Shown: positions 1 to 9,359 of the stretch, piece by piece
Layout of the letters: each line of letters starts with the position of its first letter
Numbering within the stretch: position 1 is the first letter of the stretch
Source: Acinetobacter suaedae
GTDB taxonomy: Bacteria > Pseudomonadota > Gammaproteobacteria > Pseudomonadales > Moraxellaceae
DNA: 64,000 nt
Direction of reading: 5' to 3'
Assembly: GCF_008630915.1 (NCBI RefSeq)
Contig: NZ_CP043909.1
Span: 930,001 to 994,000 of the forward strand
The notes under the pieces: model-generated
The model's database searches: none
Seen by the model: the letters and a program-made list of their open reading frames with translations, nothing else
What the model was told of the DNA's origin: nothing
Position numbers and translations under genes: made by a program

Positions 1-149
1 TTTTTGATTTCTATGCTTGATGAAATCAAGCTATTCCTTCCCCAAGCCGTGTTATCAAAGTTGATAAGAGATCACGTTATCTGTGTTTCATACCTTGTTT
101 GCATCGTTTGAGCCTATGATTCAAGTCATGGCTGAAATGTAAGTAAACA

Positions 150-1106
150 CTAAGAAATAGTGTTATTGAGTTGACCTTCTGAAGTAAGCAATTCAGCCAT
201 TTCTTTGGTTTTCTTTAAACCAGGCATACGATATTCAGTGTGTCCATAGTCTTTGATTGATTTCCAACGTCCGCCCCATGTTAAGCCGACAGATTCAGCT
301 ACTTGACCGTAAAGTTCATAGCCTCGCATTGCCCATGGGTCACGTTCACTGATTACCACTTTACCGTTACGTTTGAACGCAACATCCGCAGCTAAACCAA
401 ATTGATGATAACTTTGGTAACTTCTCGCACGTGTGGTATTGGGATTTCCTGCTAGCATATTCTGTCGAGCGGGGCTGCGATAGCCTTCGAGTAAGACAAG
501 CTCATAGCCATGTTGTTCTTTCATAATTTTAAAGACCATGAGTAAACGTTGTTTATAGCGTGGATTCATCTTGTCCCACTTACGATCAACTAGACTACTG
601 TCAAGTGCACCATGTGCATGTGCAACAGGACTCTCGATTTGTGAGGCATCTATCGAACCACTATGTTGAGCATGATATTCCTGTTCGATTCTAGTTGCTT
701 CAATTAATGCATCTTGAATAAGTGTTTCATCAACTTCGGGTGGTGGGCTTAGGATCTCACCATTCAACAAAGCATAAATTTGAGGGTCCGTTTGTTTTAA
801 ATACTCTGCTTCAATACGGGTTGAATTAATTGGTCGTGTAAAAGCAAAAATTAAAATGCTGGAAAATAAAAAGAATCCGGCGATTAAAATCCACCATTGT
901 TGTATATGCCAATGCGATTGCAGCTTTTCAGGTGCAGCCGCTTGATGCATGTTTTCAGCAAATTGCATGGCATTTGCAATTTTCCTTTTGCTCTGTGGAA
1001 GTACAGAGCGTAATAAATGAATACACTTGGAGCGTAATTCATAGGACATCAGTAACGTCAATACAATGATGACAAGCAAAAAGCTAATCGAAATAAACCA
1101 AATCAT
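150..1106 (-). CDS. tagX: TagX, T6SS-associated M15-type peptidoglycan endopeptidase
   Basis: Likely the zinc peptidase that Acinetobacter T6SS loci carry to cut peptidoglycan so that the apparatus can cross the wall. Two hydrophobic segments (residues about 4-22 and 72-92) anchor it in the inner membrane, and the catalytic domain (about 190-300) would lie in the periplasm. That domain has the M15/VanY signature: H234 and D241 in HQFGLAAD, and H289 in GHTEY, are the expected zinc ligands. It is the last gene of the leftward T6SS unit and starts 3 bases after the preceding gene stops. L,D-endopeptidase activity is known for the A. baumannii homologue; for this protein it is inferred from family and position. 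Confidence 0.85.
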   Translation of the reverse strand: MIWFISISFLLVIIVLTLLMSYELRSKCIHLLRSVLPQSKRKIANAMQFAENMHQAAAPEKLQSHWHIQQWWILIAGFFLFSSILIFAFTRPINSTRIEAEYLKQTDPQIYALLNGEILSPPPEVDETLIQDALIEATRIEQEYHAQHSGSIDASQIESPVAHAHGALDSSLVDRKWDKMNPRYKQRLLMVFKIMKEQHGYELVLLEGYRSPARQNMLAGNPNTTRARSYQSYHQFGLAADVAFKRNGKVVISERDPWAMRGYELYGQVAESVGLTWGGRWKSIKDYGHTEYRMPGLKKTKEMAELLTSEGQLNNTIS

Positions 1107-1109
1107 TCG

Positions 1110-1706
1110 TTATTTGAGTTCATTTACAGTAAATGGTCGTTGAGTCACATTAATTTGTACTGATGCTTGTGGTGCTTCCGCCTCTGGTTCAGCTTCTTTA
1201 GGCGTTGTTATTTTCTTTGGTTCAGCTTCTACTTTTTTCGTTTTATCAGGTCCAGTTGTTGCTATATTTTTTTGTTGAGCTGGTTTAGCAATTGCTGTTG
1301 GTGCAGGTTTATTGCCATTCAATTCATTTGCGAAAGGAGAACTGCGATGTGCCGGATCTGCTGAAGCTGTTGTTGAGTGCTGGAAAAATTTATTTAAATC
1401 ACTACTTTGAGGTTGAGCGAAATTACTGTCTTCATCAGACTCGGTATTTTCATTTTGAGTTAGCTCAATAACATTATTTATATTTTCTGTGGAAGTTTGA
1501 GTGTTGGGTGCCTGTATTGAAAGCTCTTCTATCTGTTCTGGTGATTCAGCTAGAGTATTGGATTGTGTTTGGAACAATACAAAAAAGATAAATAAGCTAG
1601 AAATAATGCCTAAAATAAATCCGACAAATACATAAATTACAGGGGATAAACTCTTTTTTTTATTCGTCTGTAATATGCGCAAAGAAGTTGGTCTTTCCTG
1701 AATCAT
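1110..1706 (-). CDS. Single-pass T6SS-locus protein of unknown function
   Basis: I do not recognise a named family. The protein has a basic N-terminal tail, one membrane helix (residues about 23-46) and a long, low-complexity periplasmic part rich in Pro, Ala, Glu, Gln and Thr with a Lys/Glu/Pro stretch near residues 150-180. This is the shape of a flexible periplasm-spanning or wall-contacting linker. It sits between tssL (10-base gap) and tagX (3-base gap), so it is almost certainly co-transcribed with them. An accessory role in the T6SS envelope complex, or in placing the machine, is inferred from position only. Confidence 0.6.
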   Translation of the reverse strand: MIQERPTSLRILQTNKKKSLSPVIYVFVGFILGIISSLFIFFVLFQTQSNTLAESPEQIEELSIQAPNTQTSTENINNVIELTQNENTESDEDSNFAQPQSSDLNKFFQHSTTASADPAHRSSPFANELNGNKPAPTAIAKPAQQKNIATTGPDKTKKVEAEPKKITTPKEAEPEAEAPQASVQINVTQRPFTVNELK

Positions 1707-1716
1707 GCGTTATCCA

Positions 1717-2529
1717 CTACGGTAAATGAATTGTGATATGTGCTTCTTCAGCAGGTGCTGAAATTACATTTTGATAAGGTGTGAGCGCACTTTTATTTTG
1801 TTGAGTGAGCATAAATTTCAGCCCAGCAAAGGTGAGTGCAGCAAACATCAATAAGAAAATTAAAATCCAAAAAAATGGCAATTCATGGTGGATAATATGT
1901 TTGATTTGATCTGGAATCGCTGCGAAGGGTGAAAATGCAGCTTTTTTACCTTTGAGATAGTCAATCTCATCGCCTACACGAGCTACCAAATGGTTGAGAC
2001 TTTCGACAGACTCGAGTCGATATTTCCCTTGAAAACCGAGTAGTAAACAGTAATGAAAAACTTCTAATGCTGCTAAACGATCTTTGCCGCGACTACGTAA
2101 TTGCTCGAGAATCTCAAAAAAGCGATAACCTGCTAATTGCGAACCAAATAAACTCAATTGTAATGGACTGATTAACCACGTATTTTGCAAATTGAAATAA
2201 GCAGGGTCTTGTTGTGTTGCAATTGTTTCATCAATCAAAGCACAAAAAGCATATTTAGCATCGTGGATGTCATCTGCTGAAAATTGCAGTCGTTTTGCTT
2301 GCTGTTCAAAACGATTTAATAACTCCAAAATTTTGCTACGAAAATCACTTGGGTTAGAAGGAATATAGCGATTACGAATTAAAAAAACCAAATAGAATCC
2401 GTCGTGTAATAAATCGATGAGATTCGTTGTTTGGGACTTATTTTGCGGTAGATTAGTTGTGGGTAGGCCAGAACCAATTTTACCATCATCAAATAAAGAG
2501 GGGATGCCTGTCGGATGTTGAGTCATCAT
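1717..2529 (-). CDS. tssL: TssL (DotU/IcmH family) T6SS inner-membrane protein
   Basis: TssL forms the inner-membrane platform of the T6SS with TssM. The 270-residue protein has the DotU-type helical cytoplasmic domain (about 35-205; conserved FCALIDETI, GFQGKYR and LFGSQLAGYRFFE stretches) and a single C-terminal membrane helix (about 220-240) followed by a short periplasmic tail. There is no OmpA-like peptidoglycan-binding extension; TagN may supply that function. The gene starts 7 bases after tssK. Two Met codons sit in tandem at the start, so the first residue is uncertain by one. Confidence 0.9.
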   Translation of the reverse strand: MMTQHPTGIPSLFDDGKIGSGLPTTNLPQNKSQTTNLIDLLHDGFYLVFLIRNRYIPSNPSDFRSKILELLNRFEQQAKRLQFSADDIHDAKYAFCALIDETIATQQDPAYFNLQNTWLISPLQLSLFGSQLAGYRFFEILEQLRSRGKDRLAALEVFHYCLLLGFQGKYRLESVESLNHLVARVGDEIDYLKGKKAAFSPFAAIPDQIKHIIHHELPFFWILIFLLMFAALTFAGLKFMLTQQNKSALTPYQNVISAPAEEAHITIHLP

Positions 2530-2536
2530 TCTTCTC

Positions 2537-3901
2537 TTAGCTATTCATTACAGCAATAAGTTCGATACTGATATCTTGGAAACCAGCGGGAATGTAAACA
2601 CAGATAGACTCTGATTCAAGCATCTGTTGATAGAGCTCATGATGTGGCTCAATTTCGAAATAACTTACACCAGAGCGCACAGGAATTGCCGTTGGAACCT
2701 GCATTAAATGATGAATAGGTACCGCTGGTAATGCTGCAACGACGCGTTGTTCAACATCAATCGTACTTCCCACTTTAAATCGTAGCGGCACGATTTGGAT
2801 AAGTTCATGGGTTTGCATCATGCTGCTAGAAACTGCGATGTAAAGACGAGTGTCACGCGTAATTTTGTCTGACTCAAGACTTCCCACCCAATAAGATGGA
2901 CGAGTTTCTTTTAAGGCAATGCTGAAATAGCGGCTTGAAATAATGGTATCTAATAGATCCCGTAAAATTACATCGAGTTGCTGAAAGCTATCTTGCAGTT
3001 GATGATGTTTATAATGTGGTAAATGGTCAACATCATAATTGCTGGAGAACGTCAGCAGGGATCCTGCTAAGCGTAATAATTCCGAAAATAGACGTTCTGG
3101 GTGAATTTGAGGATACTGAAACAGATGATTTAATCCAGCATAAGCTGTATTTAATGCATTTATTAACCAGAAAGAAACGATATCACCAGAACGAAACTCA
3201 ATGAGTTTCTGCTCATTTTCTCGGTTGTTACTCTGAATCGTTTTTATCTTTGCTTTAATCACATTCAGTGTACGCTTGAGATTACTGGTCAAGGCATCTG
3301 AGGCTGCAACATGTAAAATAGGAGGAATAAACTTAGGATCCAGCTCAAAAGTACCAGAACTTTGACGTTTTATTTTGGCAATTGGTAAGTATAAGAAACC
3401 ATCTAAAGTTTGACTTGGCTGAATGTGCTGTTCAAGTAATTTGAATTCAGCGCGGCGGCGTAATAGGCTAAGATCCGCAGGACTAGCATCGGTAAATAAA
3501 TCATGAGTTTCTGAGAGATAATTATGATAGCGGCTAGAAAGTGAGCCTTTATCATCTGCAATGTTTTTTTTGTTTGCTTGAAGAATTGGTAATGCTAAAT
3601 AAACAATCATCTCACCTTTTAGGTTGAGATCATCTAATAATAATGGTTCAGGGAGTAAGTCTTGTGCAGGTGCGTGATATATTTCACCATCTTGCCAAAT
3701 GATCTCAACTTCTTCTAAAGCTAAAATATGAGTTGAAAGTTGGACCTGATCGAATTTAAGTTTTTGTACACCATAAGCATAAGGGACGAGTGCACGGATT
3801 GTGTGATTTAAGCGTTGTTCATGATAGGTATCTTGGATTTGGAAGTGTTGCGGACGTAAAAATAGACCCTCACCCCAAAGAACTTTTTCTGCTTTAAACA
3901 T
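2537..3901 (-). CDS. tssK: TssK, T6SS baseplate-membrane adaptor
   Basis: TssK trimers connect the TssE/F/G wedge of the baseplate to the TssL/TssM membrane complex. The 454-residue length is typical. The N-terminus carries the family hallmark VLWGEGLFLRPQHFQ (residues about 7-21), and the C-terminal part has the usual LRFKVGS...YFEIEP region. The gene is cytoplasmic with no membrane segment and lies between tssA (16-base gap) and tssL in the leftward operon. Confidence 0.95.
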   Translation of the reverse strand: MFKAEKVLWGEGLFLRPQHFQIQDTYHEQRLNHTIRALVPYAYGVQKLKFDQVQLSTHILALEEVEIIWQDGEIYHAPAQDLLPEPLLLDDLNLKGEMIVYLALPILQANKKNIADDKGSLSSRYHNYLSETHDLFTDASPADLSLLRRRAEFKLLEQHIQPSQTLDGFLYLPIAKIKRQSSGTFELDPKFIPPILHVAASDALTSNLKRTLNVIKAKIKTIQSNNRENEQKLIEFRSGDIVSFWLINALNTAYAGLNHLFQYPQIHPERLFSELLRLAGSLLTFSSNYDVDHLPHYKHHQLQDSFQQLDVILRDLLDTIISSRYFSIALKETRPSYWVGSLESDKITRDTRLYIAVSSSMMQTHELIQIVPLRFKVGSTIDVEQRVVAALPAVPIHHLMQVPTAIPVRSGVSYFEIEPHHELYQQMLESESICVYIPAGFQDISIELIAVMNS

Positions 3902-3917
3902 ATCAATTTACCAGTAA

Positions 3918-5015
3918 TTATTCATATTCATTCTTGGGTTGAACACCGAGCATATCTTGTACCATTTGTAATGGATGCTCATCTTTGATGACCTGACCTA
4001 GCCATTCATGCAAAGGCATTTGACTCCATTTTATGGTTTTTTGAAGCATATAGCTGACAGGGCTATGTGGTTCATTTTTTTGGAAATAAGTTGCAATTTC
4101 TTGCAAAACGCGCATGGCTTGTTCACGATTTTCAATATGAGACTGAACTTGAGGTTGAAAAGACATGGCATTATGCACCGTTGCAGTTTGGGATATCGCT
4201 GATTTTTCAATTGGCGCGTCTTGAGTTTCAATTTCAGCATTTTGTTGTTGAGTGGATTGGCCGAAATATTCAGTTTTGTATATCTTTTTCAGTGTTTGAT
4301 GAATACTGTCCAAGCTGGAATCAATAGCTGCAAAACTTGGTGAATCCAAACCTAATAAACCATCTAGCACATTTTTAAGTACTGACCATTGCTGTAAAAT
4401 TTCATTAAAATATTGATAATTCTGATATTGAAATGCTTTATCTGTATTTAATAAAGCTTGTTCAAACTGCTCAAGCTCATTATTACTGTTTGAGCTTTCA
4501 TAATCATCGCTTTGTTTACGACGTATATTTTCATGATAGAGAAAATTGTCATAATCTAATAAATGATAAAAAGGTGTAGTATTGATTAATGGTACTTTTT
4601 TAATCAGCTGTGGTAGCTGATTGATCAAACCTTGCAGCAAACCAATGCGTTGGTCTAAATCATCATCCTCAACTTCAGGGTGTAATGTTAACCAATATTG
4701 TTCAAGTAGGCGATGACTTAACTCAAGGCTTTTTGCAATACCCTCAAAGCCATAGAGATTGGACCAAGCTTCTGAAAGCCATGTCAGTAATCGTATGTCT
4801 TTACTTTTGTATTGAAGTAAATCGATGGAGGTCGAAGCGACATAATCCCAATCTGCCTGTTTAGGCTCAGTGACCCAATCACCTTGATCGAGTAAAAGAT
4901 CATCTTGAGTTCTCGCTTTTTTTATCGTGTGGAACTCATTTGAAAAAGAATAATCTTCACCACAAGGTGACTGTTCATGAATTGGTGTCAATAATGAGGA
5001 TATGTCCATATTCAT
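3918..5015 (-). CDS. tssA: TssA (ImpA N-terminal domain), T6SS assembly and capping protein
   Basis: TssA primes tail assembly and in many systems caps the growing sheath. The N-terminal ImpA domain is recognisable in residues about 10-130, with SPCGEDYSF and the segment ending in the DIRLLTWLSEAW helix. The middle is Gln/Asn rich. The C-terminal 60 residues end with the conserved SPVSYMLQKTIKWSQMPL block, typical of short TssA forms. There is no membrane segment. The gene lies between tssH (27-base gap) and tssK. Confidence 0.9.
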   Translation of the reverse strand: MNMDISSLLTPIHEQSPCGEDYSFSNEFHTIKKARTQDDLLLDQGDWVTEPKQADWDYVASTSIDLLQYKSKDIRLLTWLSEAWSNLYGFEGIAKSLELSHRLLEQYWLTLHPEVEDDDLDQRIGLLQGLINQLPQLIKKVPLINTTPFYHLLDYDNFLYHENIRRKQSDDYESSNSNNELEQFEQALLNTDKAFQYQNYQYFNEILQQWSVLKNVLDGLLGLDSPSFAAIDSSLDSIHQTLKKIYKTEYFGQSTQQQNAEIETQDAPIEKSAISQTATVHNAMSFQPQVQSHIENREQAMRVLQEIATYFQKNEPHSPVSYMLQKTIKWSQMPLHEWLGQVIKDEHPLQMVQDMLGVQPKNEYE

Positions 5016-5042
5016 AACAATTAAGGCTCAATCTTAAAAATA

Positions 5043-7712
5043 TTAAACATCAGCTTTAGGTTTTTTACTCGAACGTTTTCTAGTTCCTTTTGCAACAGGA
5101 TCTAATTGATAGCTAATATCATCATCTTTAGTATCAATAACGATTAATTTCGGCAGTTTGTGATCAGCTAGCGCAACTAAAATTTCGGTTGCTAGTGATG
5201 GTAAAACAGTTGAGTTCAAAATATTGTCTACGTTTCGTGCACCGCTATCAACTTCTGTACAGCGATTTAATAACAACTCTACAAGATCATCAGAATACTC
5301 AACTTTTGTGGCATATTGTTTTTCGATTCGAGCAACAATTTTCCCAAGTTTATGCTTAATGATTCTGACGAGGAGTTCGTCATGCAATGGGAAGTATGGA
5401 ACAACTCGCATACGACCAATGAAAGCAGGTTTGAACTGTTTATAGAGACTTGGTTTTAAATGATCAAGCAATGCCTCGGCCGTTGGCCATTCTTCAACTG
5501 GTTGGTTTAAACATGCTTGCATAATTGCGCTGGAACCAGTATTAGAGGTCAGTAAAATCGTTGTGTTTTTAAAATCAATCACACGACCTTCGCCATCTTC
5601 AAGCGTGCCTTTGTCAAATACTTGATAAAATAATTCTTGTACATCACTGTGCGCTTTCTCGATTTCATCCAGCAAGACAACACTATATGGATTACGACGT
5701 ACAGCTTCTGTTAGAACGCCACCTTGGCCATAACCAACATAACCAGGAGGTGCACCTTTTAAAGATGAAACGGTATGAGCTTCTTGGTATTCAGACATAT
5801 TAATTGTGATTAAGTGCTGTTCACCGCCATAAAGTTCATTGGCTAATGCAAGAGCAGTTTCAGTTTTGCCAACACCGCTTGGTCCAACCAGCATAAATAC
5901 GCCTTGAGGTTTGTTCGGGTCTTCCAATTTTGCCTTAGAGGTTTTAATACCCTGAACTAATTGGTGAAGGGCGTAATCCTGACCCATTACACGTTCTGCA
6001 AGCTTATCTTCAAGCGTTAAAATTTGTTTGATTTCATCATTGACCATATTCCCAACAGGGATACCGGTCCAGTCAGAAATGATTTCATTCACAATTTGAG
6101 GTGTTACACGCTCAAAAACTAAAGGATTTTGCCCTTGTAATTGAGCGAGTTCAGTTCTTAGATCAGAAATTTTTTGTTTCAGTTCAGGTTGTTCTTCTTG
6201 CTGATTGAGCTGTTGGATTTGTTTAACTAAATCAAGCTCTTGCTTCCAGCGCGTTTCTATTTCAAGAATTTCGGTTTCTAATCTTGAAAGTTCTTGATCG
6301 AGTGCTTCTAAACGCTCGTGATGGATTGGGAATTGTTGATGCTCTTGGGTAATAATTTGCAGTTCAAGTTTTAAGTTATGATGTTGAGCCTTGAGCTGAT
6401 CTAGGATAACAGGTTGTGCATTTTGGGTGAGTGCTACTCGTGCTGAAGCTGTATCTAATACGCTTACTGCCTTGTCTGGTAATTGGCGGCCACTAATGTA
6501 ACGATGAGAAGCTTGAACAGCAGTAATAATCGCCTGATCATCAATATTTAAATTAAAATGATTTTGCATGACAGGAATCATGGCACGTAACATGTCGATC
6601 GCAACTTCTTCAGTTGGCTCTTCAACTTTGACCACTTGGAAACGACGACTCAGAGCGGCATCTTTTTCAAAATATTGCTTATATTCAGCCCATGTAGTTG
6701 CTGCAATAGTTCTTAATTCACCACGTGCCAATGCTGGCTTGAGCAGATTGGCTGCATCATTTTGTCCAGCTTGACCACCAGCACCAATCAATGTATGTGC
6801 TTCATCAATAAATAAAATAATAGGGTGGGTTGAGGCTTGAACTTCTTGAATAACTTGCTTCAAGCGATTTTCAAATTCACCCTTGACGCTTGCACCAGCC
6901 TGTAATAAGCCCATATCTAACACATGAAGCTGTACATTCTGTAAAGCTTCAGGGACTAAGCCTTGTGCAATTTTTAAAGCTAAACCTTCTACGACTGCTG
7001 TTTTACCGACACCAGGCTCACCTGTCAAAATTGGATTGTTTTGGCGGCGACGCATTAAAATATCAAGCATTAAACGTATTTCAAACTCACGTCCAATAAC
7101 AGGATCTATTTGTCCATTTTGTGCTTTCGTAGTTAAGTTAATTGTGTACTGATCTAAAGCAGGTGTTTTTGCTGGTATTGCTGAAGAGGTTTCTACTGGT
7201 TGAGCACTCTCATCAGTTTTATTATTTTCAACGGGTGTATGTTCACTACTATTTCCACATAAGTCTAAAAACTTATGTTTCATTGTATCGATTGGGAATA
7301 ACTCAAATAAACTAGATGCTCTAAAGGCAATTTGTTGTAGATCTGGTTCAGTCAATAAAGCAATGATTAAATGGCTACTACGAATAACAGGTGTTTGTTC
7401 CGCAGATGCTAATAACCAAGCTTGTTCAAATAATTTTACAATTGATTTTGCAAAAATTGGTGTACGGGTATTTCCTTTAGGTAATGAAGCAATTGTTTCT
7501 TTTAAATCGTGAATTAAAGCTTCATCAGAGATATTATTTTTTTTTAATAAAACTTGTAAATCATTTGCAGGTGTTTGATTTAATAACTCTACAAATAAAT
7601 GCTCAATTTCAATTTCATAATTCAATTGGTTAATGCAATAATTTGCAGATTTTTCTAATGCGGAACGAGTAGGAGATGACAGTTTTGTGATTAAAACTTT
7701 TAAATTACTCAT
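5043..7712 (-). CDS. tssH: TssH/ClpV, AAA+ unfoldase that recycles the contracted sheath
   Basis: ClpV disassembles contracted TssB/TssC sheaths after firing. Clp N-terminal repeats occupy residues about 1-150. They are followed by a linker, AAA domain 1 with Walker A at 231-238 (GEPGVGKT) and Walker B in [10 protein letters not shown], and a coiled middle domain (about 430-550). AAA domain 2 has Walker A at 610-617 (GPSGVGKT), and the ClpB-type C-terminal domain follows. The length of 889 is normal for ClpV. It is the first gene of the leftward operon, facing asaA across the control region. Confidence 0.95.
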   Translation of the reverse strand: MSNLKVLITKLSSPTRSALEKSANYCINQLNYEIEIEHLFVELLNQTPANDLQVLLKKNNISDEALIHDLKETIASLPKGNTRTPIFAKSIVKLFEQAWLLASAEQTPVIRSSHLIIALLTEPDLQQIAFRASSLFELFPIDTMKHKFLDLCGNSSEHTPVENNKTDESAQPVETSSAIPAKTPALDQYTINLTTKAQNGQIDPVIGREFEIRLMLDILMRRRQNNPILTGEPGVGKTAVVEGLALKIAQGLVPEALQNVQLHVLDMGLLQAGASVKGEFENRLKQVIQEVQASTHPIILFIDEAHTLIGAGGQAGQNDAANLLKPALARGELRTIAATTWAEYKQYFEKDAALSRRFQVVKVEEPTEEVAIDMLRAMIPVMQNHFNLNIDDQAIITAVQASHRYISGRQLPDKAVSVLDTASARVALTQNAQPVILDQLKAQHHNLKLELQIITQEHQQFPIHHERLEALDQELSRLETEILEIETRWKQELDLVKQIQQLNQQEEQPELKQKISDLRTELAQLQGQNPLVFERVTPQIVNEIISDWTGIPVGNMVNDEIKQILTLEDKLAERVMGQDYALHQLVQGIKTSKAKLEDPNKPQGVFMLVGPSGVGKTETALALANELYGGEQHLITINMSEYQEAHTVSSLKGAPPGYVGYGQGGVLTEAVRRNPYSVVLLDEIEKAHSDVQELFYQVFDKGTLEDGEGRVIDFKNTTILLTSNTGSSAIMQACLNQPVEEWPTAEALLDHLKPSLYKQFKPAFIGRMRVVPYFPLHDELLVRIIKHKLGKIVARIEKQYATKVEYSDDLVELLLNRCTEVDSGARNVDNILNSTVLPSLATEILVALADHKLPKLIVIDTKDDDISYQLDPVAKGTRKRSSKKPKADV

Positions 7713-8089
7713 TTATTACTCACAATAATTTTGAATACCAAGCCCAGCTAAGTAAGTTTTGACTTGATATTGTTGTTATATCTAAAATATATTTTCTGAA
7801 TAAAATCAAAAACTTAACTAAACACTATTTGAGTGTACAGATTATTCTACAATAAAAATTGTTACTTTTAAACAAAAAAATTCTGTCTATTCATAAAAAA
7901 ATAATTGCATAATATAATCAAATTAAATTGTATATGTTATAAAACGTAAATAGTATTGACTTTCTATGTCGTTTTTTTGTTAAATTCGCGACAATATTCT
8001 ACGTACGTAAAATTGATGAGTGAGAGGGTTTTTTAACAATAATTGTCGACTCTATCAATTAAATAAGTTAAATAATGACGAGGCATATT
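7713..8089. promoter_or_regulatory. Divergent control region of the two T6SS operons
   Basis: A 377-base, very A+T-rich spacer separates tssH (leftward) from asaA (rightward). I see no open reading frame and no clear terminator. It must hold the promoters of both units. A candidate rightward promoter is listed separately. The high A+T content would suit H-NS-type silencing (inference). Confidence 0.7.
7956..7985 (+). promoter_or_regulatory. Candidate sigma-70 promoter of the asaA-tss operon
   Basis: TTGACT (7956-7961) and TTAAAT (7980-7985) are separated by 18 bases, about 105 bases before the asaA start. The match is by eye only. Confidence 0.4.
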
Positions 8090-8839
8090 TTGAAAAAAGC
8101 TATTGTAGTATCAATTCTTTGTGTAGCAATAAGTGGTTTTGCTTATGCAGAAGAGCAAGATGCAAAATTGGCTGATCAGGAATCTAAACAAGTTGATCAA
8201 GAGACAAACCTGACTGATAAAAAAACTAAGCCAGTTAAGCCGATTAAATTAAAAAGAAAATGTATTAAACAGAATCCCTTAGTGGAAGGACAAACTGATC
8301 AAGAGTTGCTTCAAATTTATCAACAAGTTTGTGATAAGTCGAATGCGAGTCAAGTAAATGATTTACTCGCTCAAGCAGCAAAGCGTATGTATGAGTTAAA
8401 GCAGCCAATGAAAGCTTTGACACTTGCCAATCAGCTCAATGAGAAAAATGTTCAGGGTGCATTATTAACAGATGTTACTTTTTTGGCTAGCGTAGAAATG
8501 GCGAATAATGCATTGCAACAAATGCGCTCCCAAGAAGTACGTTATTTAAGTAAAGATCTAACCTATCCACCAGCTAAAGAGTTAAGTGAAAATATTCGTA
8601 TGGCGATGCCAGCTTCAGTAATCGCTGCAAAAAAGGTTGTAGAAGAAGCACCTAAAAAAGAGGTTAGAAGTACAAGTACTGCGAATCGTCGTACAGTGAG
8701 CCAAGCAAGAACTCGTACTGCACCACCACGTAATACAGCAACACAGACAACTGCACCAGCAAATCGTCCAACAACCACAACAACGCCAAGTGCTGTTCGA
8801 CCAACAGGTACGAATCCATTTGCTTCGTTGAAAAAGTAA
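8090..8839 (+). CDS. asaA: AsaA-like periplasmic T6SS accessory protein
   Basis: First gene of the rightward T6SS operon, in the place where Acinetobacter T6SS loci have asaA, whose product is periplasmic and affects TssM. I prefer the TTG start at 8090. It yields a clean signal peptide (MKKAIVVSILCVAISGFAYA, then EE), and GACGAGG at 8077-8083 gives a Shine-Dalgarno sequence 6 bases upstream. An in-frame ATG at 8075 would place that sequence inside the gene. The mature protein has a Lys/Asp/Gln-rich start, a helical middle (about 80-165) and a Thr/Pro/Ala-rich tail suited to the periplasm. The symbol rests mostly on position, size and signal peptide. Confidence 0.7.
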   Translation: MKKAIVVSILCVAISGFAYAEEQDAKLADQESKQVDQETNLTDKKTKPVKPIKLKRKCIKQNPLVEGQTDQELLQIYQQVCDKSNASQVNDLLAQAAKRMYELKQPMKALTLANQLNEKNVQGALLTDVTFLASVEMANNALQQMRSQEVRYLSKDLTYPPAKELSENIRMAMPASVIAAKKVVEEAPKKEVRSTSTANRRTVSQARTRTAPPRNTATQTTAPANRPTTTTTPSAVRPTGTNPFASLKK

Positions 8840-8855
8840 TCAAGGGTAGAACATT

Positions 8856-9359
8856 ATGGCTAAAAGAGAAAGCGTACAGAAGAAGTTACAACGCATTCGT
8901 CCACCTCGCGTGCAGCTAACTTATGATGTTGAAGTTGGAGATGGGAAAGAGTCGAAAGAATTACCTTTTGTTGTTGGGGTGATGGGGGATTTTTCGGCAG
9001 CATCTGAGCTTGAAAAGACTAAATTAAAAGATAAGAAATTTATTAATGTTGATTTGGACAACATTGATGAGGTGATGGAATCTTTAGCGCCAAGAGCAGC
9101 GTTTCAGGTAGACAATACGTTGACCGAAGAGGGGGGACGTATGTCTGTTGATTTGACTTTCAACTCAATGGAAGATTTTAGACCTGAGCAAGTCGTACAA
9201 CAAGTTGATCCTTTACGTAAATTGGTTGAGGCGCGTGAGCGTTTAACAGATCTTCGTAATAAAATTTCCAATAGTGAGCGTTTAGAAGATTTGTTGGATG
9301 AGGTGCTTAAAAACACTGATCAAGTACGTCAATTAAGCGCGGAGGCAGAAAATGAGTAA
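8856..9359 (+). CDS. tssB: TssB (VipA), T6SS sheath small subunit
   Basis: TssB pairs with TssC to build the contractile sheath and carries part of the ClpV-accessible surface. The 167-residue protein shows the family blocks RPPRVQLTYDVEVGD (about 15-29), LPFVVGVMGDFS (about 36-47) and DNTLTEEGGRMSVDL (about 88-102). It follows asaA by 16 bases, and its last 8 bases overlap tssC, indicating translational coupling of the two sheath subunits. Confidence 0.97.
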   Translation: MAKRESVQKKLQRIRPPRVQLTYDVEVGDGKESKELPFVVGVMGDFSAASELEKTKLKDKKFINVDLDNIDEVMESLAPRAAFQVDNTLTEEGGRMSVDLTFNSMEDFRPEQVVQQVDPLRKLVEARERLTDLRNKISNSERLEDLLDEVLKNTDQVRQLSAEAENE

